A DNA stretch of 5,075 nt from an uncultured Collinsella sp. GTDB taxonomy: Bacteria; Actinomycetota; Coriobacteriia; Coriobacteriales; Coriobacteriaceae. Positions within the stretch are counted from its first letter, which is position 1, and each line of letters starts with the position of its first letter. The stretch spans positions 1 through 5,075 of the forward strand of contig CABUSL010000127.1 of NCBI GenBank assembly GCA_902494295.1. The letters are read 5' to 3'. The position numbers and the translations under genes were made by a program. The notes beneath the pieces are model-generated. The model searched no databases, was not told the DNA's origin, and worked only from the letters and a program-made list of their open reading frames with translations. Shown one piece after another: positions 1-5,075 of the stretch.

Positions 1-1730
1 CGCGGGTCAACCCACTCGATAGAACAAATGCGATCGGCATACGTGCGGAACAGATCGGGGTAGCTCGTGAGCATCGTCAGCAGCTCGCGCTCCCCCGCCA
101 GGGATTTCCGCTCCAGATCGGTCAAAACAATCGGCATCGACGGAGCTGCCGCCGCGCTTGGACTATCGGCAACGGGCGCAGCGCTTTCAATTCCCGCCGG
201 CACATCGATTGGCGGCAGGTCCTCGTCGACCTCCACTGGTGCGGCCCCATAGGCATCAAGCGGAACGTAGTCGTACGGATCCTCCTCGACCGGTGCGGAC
301 ACCGGCGGCGTCGCACCCGCGGCCCAGGCACCGCGAGACGTCCCCTGCGAACCAGACGCCCGACCGCTCGCACTGCCCGCGCGCTCAGCTTGCGCGCGTT
401 GACGCTCGTAGTTCTGCTCACGCCGGCGCTCGGCATCCTCACGCTTGGCGACATCGCGAAACACACGGCCCGAGCTCGCGCGCACGGTCTCCAGGTCCAA
501 ACCCAACAGATCGGCAATCTGGATAAAGTACGTGTCGATCATATAGCTGTCGCGCAGCGGATAGATGAGCGTCAACGCATCCTCGAGCGCTTTGGCGCGA
601 CCGCCCGGCGTGGTAATGTCGCTCGACTCCTGCAGCGAACGGTACACAAAGTCCATGAGGGGCTCGGCGGCATCGATGCGCGCCTGCAGCGCCTCGCCGC
701 CATGCGCCGTGATGAACTCCATGGGGTCGTTGCCGTCAGGCAGCACCACGCAGCGCAGGTCCATCGAATCCTGCTCGATAAACTGAATCGCGCGGCGAGC
801 GGCCTTTTGACCGGCGGCGTCGCCATCGAACATATATACAATGCGCTTGGCAAAACGGGTGAGTGTCTTTACATGATGCTCCGTGAGTGCTGTGCCCAAC
901 GTGGCGACAACGTTTTTGATCCCCGCCTCCCAGCAGGCGATGCAATCGGTATAGCCCTCCACCACGATGGCGGTATCTTGCGCGACGATAAACTCCTTGG
1001 CCAAGTTAAAGCCGTAGAGGTTTCGCTTTTTATGAAACACGCTCGTCTCGGCAGTGTTGAGGTACTTAGGCTGACCATCGCCCATGATACGCCCGCCAAA
1101 GGCGATATTGTGACCCTGCTCATCAAAGATGGGAAACATCACGCGGTCGTAAAACCGGTCGGCAAGCTGTCCGCGCCCACGGCTCACGGCCACGTTGGCG
1201 TCGATCATCTCCTGCGGGGTAAAGCCCGCCTGAGACAGGTGCGAAACCAGCGCGTTGCGACCCGGCGCAAAACCCAGGCAGTAGCGGCGACAGACATCTC
1301 CGCCCATGCCACGGCTGGCAAAGTACTCGCGCGGACGGCTGTCCTTACCGCGCATAAGCATGGCGTGGTAGAACTGGGCCGTCTCGGCGCACAGGTCATA
1401 GATGCGGGCACGCTTGGTGCCGCGATCGCGCTGCGCACCGGTATCGTGCAGTTCAATGCCCGCACGATCGGCCAAATAGCGGATCGACTCGGGAAAACTC
1501 AGGTTCTCGCGCTTCATGATATAGGTAAAGACGTCGCCGCCCTCGCCGCAGCCAAAGCAGTGCCACACCTGCGTAGCAGGGATAATGTGAAACGATGGGG
1601 TCTTTTCGCCATGAAACGGGCAGCAGCCCCAAAACTCATGGCCGCGGGGCTTGAGCTCAACCGTTTCCTGCACGATGGCAACCAAGTCTGACGCCGCGCG
1701 TACCTGATCTTTTTCCTCATCGCTAATCAC
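1..1730 (-). CDS. dnaG: DNA primase DnaG (C-terminus cut by window edge)
   Basis: DnaG synthesises the short RNA primers for lagging-strand replication and is recruited by the DnaB helicase. The frame gives 576 complete codons and runs off the window at base 1. The N-terminal zinc ribbon is intact, with ligands Cys37, His40, Cys58 and Cys61 (GCCPFHGEKTPSF, then WHCFGCG). The RNA polymerase domain follows, with YLNTAET..FHKKRNLYG near residues 225-245. The TOPRIM metal site is EGYTD at 258-262 and DGD at 302-304. Both sit seven residues before the E. coli equivalents E265 and D309/D311. Residues about 429-535 form a charged, then Ala/Pro/acidic linker, and from about 536 the helicase-binding domain begins (LTDLERKSLAGERELL). 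Only about 41 residues of that domain are visible. The start is GTG at 1730, because the next in-frame ATG lies inside the zinc-domain region. It overlaps the ribF stop by 8 nt and has a strong Shine-Dalgarno, so translation is probably coupled to ribF. Confidence 0.97.
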   Translation of the reverse strand, partial: MISDEEKDQVRAASDLVAIVQETVELKPRGHEFWGCCPFHGEKTPSFHIIPATQVWHCFGCGEGGDVFTYIMKRENLSFPESIRYLADRAGIELHDTGAQRDRGTKRARIYDLCAETAQFYHAMLMRGKDSRPREYFASRGMGGDVCRRYCLGFAPGRNALVSHLSQAGFTPQEMIDANVAVSRGRGQLADRFYDRVMFPIFDEQGHNIAFGGRIMGDGQPKYLNTAETSVFHKKRNLYGFNLAKEFIVAQDTAIVVEGYTDCIACWEAGIKNVVATLGTALTEHHVKTLTRFAKRIVYMFDGDAAGQKAARRAIQFIEQDSMDLRCVVLPDGNDPMEFITAHGGEALQARIDAAEPLMDFVYRSLQESSDITTPGGRAKALEDALTLIYPLRDSYMIDTYFIQIADLLGLDLETVRASSGRVFRDVAKREDAERRREQNYERQRAQAERAGSASGRASGSQGTSRGAWAAGATPPVSAPVEEDPYDYVPLDAYGAAPVEVDEDLPPIDVPAGIESAAPVADSPSAAAAPSMPIVLTDLERKSLAGERELLTMLTSYPDLFRTYADRICSIEWVDP

Positions 1731-2730
1731 GGATACTCACCCCCTGCTCACCCAAGTTATGACGGATATCGTCGATATTACCCTCGACGGTCGCGATCAA
1801 CTCGTCCAGGGAATCGAACACGCGAGATGGGCGCAGCCAGCGCGTAAACGCCAGCGACACGGAAGCGCCATACAGGTCGCCCGCATAGCCGATCAAGTTG
1901 GCCTCGAGATGCGCCGAGGCGGCATCGTCGGCATAGGTCGGCGGCAGGCCGACGTTAACGGCAGCAGGCCATACGGTATCGTCGACCAGCACCAGGCCCT
2001 CATAGACGCCATCGGCAGGCACTTGGATGCCGTCGGGCACCTGGATGTTTGCCGTGGGAAAGCCCATGTCGGAGCCCTCGTGACGGCCAGCCGCCACAAC
2101 GCCGCGCAGCATATAGGGACGGCCGAGAAGCTCGGCAGCCAGCTCCACATGACCCTGACCCAGCTCATGGCGGACGCGCGTGGCGCAGACGGTCTGCCCG
2201 TTAACGCAGAGAAGGTCGTGACCGTAAACGTCAACCCCACGCTCAGTGCCCCAGGCGCGCATCTCGGCAACGCCCGAAGCCCCGCCGCGGCCGAGCCTAA
2301 AGTCGCTGCCTACACGAATGGAGCGAATGTCGATAACGCGCGACAACAGCGCCAGAAACCCGACATGATCGAGTGCCGCCACGGCGGGCGTAAAGGGAAC
2401 GGCCACCACCGCATCGACCCCGGTTTGAGCCAGGGCATGCAGGCGGTCGGCCGTCGTCATCAATTTTTGAGCGGGCGACGGACTCACCACGACGTCCGGA
2501 TCAGGATCAAAGGTGACCACGACCGCTTTGCTGCCGTGGGAACGTGCATCGCGAACAACCGCGTCAATCAGCTCTCGGTGCCCACGATGTACACCATCAA
2601 ACACGCCAATGGCGATCGACGCGGCACCCAAGAACTCGCACCCATCAAATGCATCGGCAGAAACGATACGGGCCTCATCCAACTCACCCGCGAAAAAGAT
2701 ACGCGCGAGCTCGTGGGGCGCCAGCATCAT
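1723..2730 (-). CDS. ribF: Bifunctional riboflavin kinase / FMN adenylyltransferase (FAD synthetase)
   Basis: This 335-residue protein phosphorylates riboflavin to FMN and adenylates FMN to FAD, in the cytoplasm. The N-terminal nucleotidyltransferase domain (about 35-200) has the HxGH-type motif GVFDGVHRGH, with His48 and His51, then VTFDPDP (72-78) and VGSDFRLG (140-147). The segment CATRVRHEL..G (182-193) is the counterpart of the usual SSTRIR motif. The C-terminal kinase domain has LLGRPY (201-206), the nucleotide/Mg loop GFPTAN (223-228), NVGLPPTY (259-266), the probable catalytic Glu276 and GDLYG (284-288). Length is close to the family norm of about 310-340. Two adenylyltransferase motifs deviate from the usual consensus: Asp77 stands where His is common in TFxPHP, and Ala183 where Ser is common. 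Its ATG overlaps the truB stop by 4 nt (ATGA). A second ATG follows immediately at 2727 and is better spaced from the GGCGGTG upstream, so either may be used. Confidence 0.96.
   Translation of the reverse strand: MMLAPHELARIFFAGELDEARIVSADAFDGCEFLGAASIAIGVFDGVHRGHRELIDAVVRDARSHGSKAVVVTFDPDPDVVVSPSPAQKLMTTADRLHALAQTGVDAVVAVPFTPAVAALDHVGFLALLSRVIDIRSIRVGSDFRLGRGGASGVAEMRAWGTERGVDVYGHDLLCVNGQTVCATRVRHELGQGHVELAAELLGRPYMLRGVVAAGRHEGSDMGFPTANIQVPDGIQVPADGVYEGLVLVDDTVWPAAVNVGLPPTYADDAASAHLEANLIGYAGDLYGASVSLAFTRWLRPSRVFDSLDELIATVEGNIDDIRHNLGEQGVSIRD
1737..1744 (-). promoter_or_regulatory. Shine-Dalgarno of dnaG, inside the end of ribF
   Basis: On the minus strand this reads GGGGGTGA, one mismatch from the full anti-SD complement GGAGGTGA, with 6 nt before the GTG at 1730. 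It supports the GTG start of dnaG, which otherwise has no ATG nearby in frame. Because it lies in the last codons of ribF, ribosomes finishing ribF would pass directly over it. Confidence 0.75.
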
Positions 2731-3659
2731 CGAACACCGCCGATCGCCTGCGGAAAGACATGCTCCATCACAAAGCGGCCGCCCTCGATTCGAGCAAGCG
2801 CCTTCAATCCACCATCGAGCACGAGCGCGAACGGCGCCTTCGACGCATCGAAGTCCGCAAGCGCACGTTCAATGGGAATGCGGCGACCACAAAGCAGGTC
2901 GTCTGCAAGATTTCCTGGCAAATCGACACGCGTGGCACCAAGGGCGGCGATGGGATCCAGAGCGAAACCGGCAGCGGACTCGGCAGAGAGCTCCTCTACA
3001 GCATGACAGGCGCCAATGGAAACAACGCCGGAGGCCGTACGGCGCAGCGCGGAAATATGCGCAGCACTATCGCAGGCGCGACCAAGATCGCGAGCGAGCG
3101 CGCGAATGTAGGTGCCCTTGCTTACCGAAAACGCCACGGTCCAGACGCACGTTTCGCCCTCGCCGCTCACGGCGATCAGGTCGGCGGCATAGACCTCGAC
3201 GGGGCGCGGGGGCAAGTCTACCGCATTGCCCTCGCGAGCACTCTTATAGGCGCGAACGCCATTGACCGAGATGGCCGAAAACGCCGGCGGCACCTGCATC
3301 TGCGGGCCAAGCATAGCGGCGAGCTGCTCACGGGCGTAAGCGAGATCGCGCAGCTCGGGGGCAACGGGCACCGTGCGGACGGCCTCGCCCTCCGCGTCAT
3401 CGGTATTGGTCTCGACGCCAAACGAAATGTCGGCGACATAACTTTTGGTATCGAGGGTCAACATGCCCAGCAGACGGGTCGCCTGGCCCACGCCCACCAC
3501 CATGACACCCGAGGCCATGGGGTCGAGCGTACCGGCATGGCCGACGCGTCGCTCATGGAGGGCGCGTCGGCACTGCGATACCACGTCGTGGGACGTACAG
3601 CCCACCGGCTTATCGACGGCGAGCAGCATATTCAATTGAGAAGGCGTACGACGAGCCAT
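2727..3659 (-). CDS. truB: tRNA pseudouridine(55) synthase TruB
   Basis: TruB converts U55 in the T-loop of tRNAs to pseudouridine. The 310-residue product has all the main family motifs. The N-terminal LLAVDKPVGCTSHDVV (12-27) is followed by the catalytic loop GHAGTLDPMASG (40-51), with nucleophile Asp46. The segment PPAFSAISVNGVRAYKSAR is the substrate-binding stretch, and SKGTYIRALARDLG is the other active-site stretch. A C-terminal region of about 70 residues is compatible with the PUA-like or actinobacterial C-terminal domain, but I see no decisive motif there. One deviation is Ser where a Lys usually follows SA(L/I) in SAxKxxG. The start at 3659 has only a weak GGATGG at 3 nt spacing. 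An internal ATG at residue 11 would also give a normal TruB N-terminus (MLLAVDKPVG) but has no visible ribosome site. The gene sits 15 nt after nrnA and overlaps ribF by 4 nt. Confidence 0.97.
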   Translation of the reverse strand: MARRTPSQLNMLLAVDKPVGCTSHDVVSQCRRALHERRVGHAGTLDPMASGVMVVGVGQATRLLGMLTLDTKSYVADISFGVETNTDDAEGEAVRTVPVAPELRDLAYAREQLAAMLGPQMQVPPAFSAISVNGVRAYKSAREGNAVDLPPRPVEVYAADLIAVSGEGETCVWTVAFSVSKGTYIRALARDLGRACDSAAHISALRRTASGVVSIGACHAVEELSAESAAGFALDPIAALGATRVDLPGNLADDLLCGRRIPIERALADFDASKAPFALVLDGGLKALARIEGGRFVMEHVFPQAIGGVR

Positions 3660-3674
3660 GTACCATCCAAAATG

Positions 3675-4718
3675 TTAGAGCTCGACGGTCACCGAAGCGG
3701 GATCCTCCCCTACCAGCTCGGCCAGCATGGGAAGTGCCACGGCGAGCGTCTCGCGAATCGTTCCGTTGTTGGAAAAGCCAGCGGCGGCATGATGCCCGCC
3801 ACCGCCAAAGTTGGCAGCGATCTCGGACACATCGAGGTCACCTTTGGAGCGCAGGTTGCCGCGCACCTTGGTATCGCCGTCGATGCCCTTTAGGAACAGA
3901 CAGACCTCAACGCCCATCACCGAACGCACCACATCAACCAGGCCATCGCACTCGTCCGAAGTGACGCCGCAGGCCTCGAGGTCGCTCTGATACGCATAAC
4001 TATACGCCACGCGACCGTGCGCCACTGTCTTGATGCGGCCCATAACGATGGACTTGAGATGCAAGAACTCTACGCGCATGCTCTGGTAGACCTCGAGCGC
4101 AACGCGCGCGGGGTCGGCACCGTGCGCGACCAGGCGCGAGGCGGCATGGAACGCAGTGGCATCGGCGTTTTGGTACTGAAAACGACCGGTATCGGTCACC
4201 AGGCCGCACAGCAGGCAGGTCGCGACACCATCGCGAGCCACAATGCCGCAATTGTCCAAAAAGCGGTCGATGATCATGGCGCATGCCGCGGCGCCGACGC
4301 ACCTCAGGCTCAGCTCGGCAAATTCCTCGCGCGCCGGATGGTGATCGAAACACACGACATGCGACGAGCGGCGGAGCACCTCGGCGGAGTTGTTCAGACG
4401 CTCGACGACCGGCACGTCCACCGAGATGAACAGGTCCGGATTGCCGGTATACGCAGATGCCGGCACCAGACGGTCGGCGCCCTCCATAAAGCGGTAAATA
4501 CGCGGAACCGGGTCATCGTCTGCCAGCAGCAGGGCAATGTCCTTGTTGGGGAAAAACTTCATAAGCGAGAGGCCCAGACCCAGCACGGAGCCTAGGGCGT
4601 CACCATCGGGAGACGTATGTCCCGAAATCGCAATGGAGGACGCACCCTCGATGAGCTCGAGGATGCGTCGCTGAATATCTGCAGACTCGCACGATGCGAG
4701 GTCGGCGGAATTACTCAT
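3675..4718 (-). CDS. nrnA: DHH/DHHA1 phosphoesterase, NrnA-like (oligoribonuclease / pAp phosphatase type)
   Basis: This 347-residue protein belongs to the DHH phosphoesterases usually found between rbfA and truB. Characterised NrnA members degrade nanoRNAs and dephosphorylate pAp using Mn2+. Metal-binding motifs are visible in order: HTSPDGDALGS (34-44, with Asp38 and Asp40), Asp101 in SVDVPVVERL, the signature DHH at 125-127 (CFDHHPA), and Asp176 in GLVTDTGRFQYQN. The DHHA1 substrate-binding domain ends in GGGGHHAAAGF (about 305-315). No signal peptide, GGDEF, PAS or membrane segment is present, so this is the short cytosolic form and not GdpP. The ATG at 4718 is preceded by a perfect AGGAGG. 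The start overlaps by 8 nt the stop that the rbfA frame would reach if its premature TAA were absent. The specific substrate (nanoRNA, pAp or cyclic dinucleotide product) cannot be told from sequence alone. Confidence 0.93.
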   Translation of the reverse strand: MSNSADLASCESADIQRRILELIEGASSIAISGHTSPDGDALGSVLGLGLSLMKFFPNKDIALLLADDDPVPRIYRFMEGADRLVPASAYTGNPDLFISVDVPVVERLNNSAEVLRRSSHVVCFDHHPAREEFAELSLRCVGAAACAMIIDRFLDNCGIVARDGVATCLLCGLVTDTGRFQYQNADATAFHAASRLVAHGADPARVALEVYQSMRVEFLHLKSIVMGRIKTVAHGRVAYSYAYQSDLEACGVTSDECDGLVDVVRSVMGVEVCLFLKGIDGDTKVRGNLRSKGDLDVSEIAANFGGGGHHAAAGFSNNGTIRETLAVALPMLAELVGEDPASVTVEL

Positions 4719-4797
4719 CTAAAGCTGCCTCCTGGGCGGCATCCGCAATTGGATAGCCGTCCTCGTCCTTTTCGATCGCAAGCGTGGCGGGAGCGTT
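4711..4797 (-). other. In-frame continuation of rbfA after its TAA (28 codons plus stop)
   Basis: Reading on from the rbfA TAA in the same frame gives 28 sense codons ending in TAA at 4711-4713. The content (AIEKDEDGYPI, then DAAQEAALDE) is acidic and protein-like and matches the style of a disordered RbfA C-terminal tail. The end overlaps the nrnA start by 8 nt, the same kind of overlap seen at ribF/dnaG. That argues this stretch is, or recently was, part of rbfA and not a spacer. Comparison with related RbfA proteins would settle it. Confidence 0.65.
4728..4733 (-). promoter_or_regulatory. Shine-Dalgarno of the nrnA-like gene
   Basis: On the minus strand this is a perfect AGGAGG with 9 nt before the ATG at 4718. 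It fixes that start. It also lies within the open frame that continues beyond the rbfA TAA, so translation of a full-length rbfA would run through it and couple to nrnA. Confidence 0.8.
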
Positions 4798-4970
4798 TTA
4801 CAACGCGCGCGTGATGCGCTCGGCCTCATCGGTCGAGCGATCGATGCGAAAATCGAGCTCGGGCGTGACGCGCCAATCGAGCGAGCGGGCCAACAGGCTA
4901 CGGATGCGGCCCTTGGCGCTGGCGAGCGCCTCCATGACCTCGTCGTAGCGGCTCCCCGCCTCGATGCGCC
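4798..4970 (-). pseudogene. rbfA: Ribosome-binding factor A, 3' fragment: 5' half lost at a junction, plus a probable premature stop
   Basis: RbfA is a KH-fold factor that binds 16S rRNA and helps mature the 30S subunit. The readable part is 56 residues with recognisable family features: RYDEVMEAL, then AKGRIRSLLARSL and WRVTPELDFRID, then a final helix DEAERITRAL. The first roughly 50-60 residues are absent. Upstream of the Arg codon at 4966-4968 the frame gives TGG and then TAG (4972-4974), and the sequence becomes inverted infB. Downstream the frame stops at TAA (4798-4800), yet it stays open for 28 more codons to another TAA at 4711-4713. That continuation includes AIEKDEDGYPIADAAQEA and overlaps the nrnA ATG. 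I infer that the native gene ends at 4711 and that the TAA is a point change or sequencing error. The KH core is complete to its end on the C-terminal side, so losing the tail alone might be tolerated. I label it broken because of the missing 5' part. Confidence 0.85.
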
Positions 4971-4971
4971 A
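4958..4971. other. Inverted junction between rbfA (minus) and infB (plus)
   Basis: Left of this point the minus strand codes for RbfA. Right of it the plus strand codes for the C-terminal domain of IF-2. The rbfA frame hits TAG at 4972-4974. The plus frame reads plausibly as IF-2 back to Arg at 4967-4969, and possibly to Ala-Ser-Met at 4958-4966. The exact break therefore cannot be placed, and up to about 13 nt could be shared microhomology. The two genes are normally adjacent in the same orientation, so this is a local fold-back with some intervening sequence missing. Confidence 0.8.
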
Positions 4972-5075
4972 CTACAAGGACGAGGCCAAGAGCCTCAAGA
5001 GCGGTTCCGAGGGCGGCATTGGCCTGGAGAACTTCCAGGACATCAAGCCTGGCGACACCATTGAGGGCTACCGTA
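4967..5075 (+). CDS. infB: Translation initiation factor IF-2, C-terminal domain fragment (partial at both ends, inverted)
   Basis: IF-2 is the GTPase that brings fMet-tRNA to the 30S subunit, and its last domain binds the initiator tRNA. About 36 residues are visible. They match the start of the final beta-barrel: RHYKDEAKSL for the usual LKRFKDDxKEV, then EGGIGLENFQDIKPGDTIEGY for the usual ECGIGLxNFxDIKxGDxIEAY. The Cys of ECGI is Gly here. No stop occurs before the window ends at 5075, and the native C-terminus should lie only a short way beyond. All upstream IF-2 domains (G domain, II, III) are absent because the sequence switches to antisense rbfA. It cannot be a functional gene as shown. 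It lies on the opposite strand from every other gene in the window, contrary to the normal infB-rbfA order. Confidence 0.88.

Noticed and set aside
390..1691. 433-codon plus-strand open frame opposite dnaG
   Set aside because: It lies wholly antisense to a DnaG frame with all catalytic motifs. Its product has no recognisable domain, and long antisense frames are expected in GC-rich genes.
1759..3006. 415-codon plus-strand open frame opposite ribF and truB
   Set aside because: It crosses the boundary of two well-supported genes, shows no family motif, and is composed of reverse-complement codons of ribF and truB.
3660..3674. Possible promoter or terminator between the nrnA-like gene and truB
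   Set aside because: The gap is only 15 nt, with no hairpin followed by a T-run and no -10/-35 pair. It is ordinary operon spacing.
2544..3893. 449-codon plus-strand open frame opposite truB and the nrnA end
   Set aside because: It spans three genes in antisense, has no recognisable motif, and is rich in His/Arg/Gly/Ala as expected for a GC-rich shadow frame.
4017..4595. 192-codon plus-strand frame opposite the nrnA-like gene
   Set aside because: It is antisense to the DHH motifs and has no family resemblance of its own.
4801..5075. Novel fused or overlapping gene spanning the right end
   Set aside because: Each side is explained by a known protein (RbfA antisense, IF-2 sense). The plus frame through the junction becomes IF-2-like only from about 4958-4967 onward, so a join of two known genes explains it better than a new gene.

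Overview
This is an ordinary housekeeping region from a GC-rich bacterium. GC is roughly 60% by eye, and long antisense open frames are common, as expected at that composition. The gene order, read on the minus strand, is infB - rbfA - nrnA (DHH phosphoesterase) - truB - ribF - dnaG. The infB-rbfA-DHH-truB-ribF run is the classic translation-factor operon of Gram-positive bacteria. Primase directly after ribF, together with the protein flavour, makes me think of an actinobacterium of the Coriobacteriia type (Collinsella-like). That placement is inference from gene order and residue style, not from any search.

Layout from right to left, in the direction of transcription. At 4967-5075 there is a plus-strand fragment of the C-terminal domain of initiation factor IF-2. 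At 4798-4970 there is a minus-strand 3' fragment of rbfA. Complete nrnA-like (4718-3675), truB (3659-2727) and ribF (2730-1723) genes follow, then dnaG from its GTG start at 1730 to the window edge, missing only its C-terminal tail. The genes are packed with no room for separate promoters: truB/ribF overlap by 4 nt, ribF/dnaG by 8 nt, and nrnA/truB are 15 nt apart. The set links ribosome maturation (RbfA), initiation (IF-2), nanoRNA turnover (NrnA), tRNA U55 modification (TruB), FMN/FAD synthesis (RibF) and replication priming (DnaG). I see no RNA genes, mobile elements, CRISPR arrays, terminators or gene-free stretches over 300 bases.

Two things at the right end do not fit a normal chromosome. 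First, the infB fragment lies in the opposite orientation to rbfA. The two meet at about 4958-4971, with rbfA losing its 5' half there and infB appearing without its preceding domains. This looks like an inverted template-switch or assembly chimera, not a biological arrangement. Second, rbfA carries an in-frame TAA at 4798-4800. Beyond it the same frame stays open for 28 codons with coding-like content and ends overlapping the nrnA start, which suggests a one-base nonsense change or sequencing error. I found no sign of an undescribed system.
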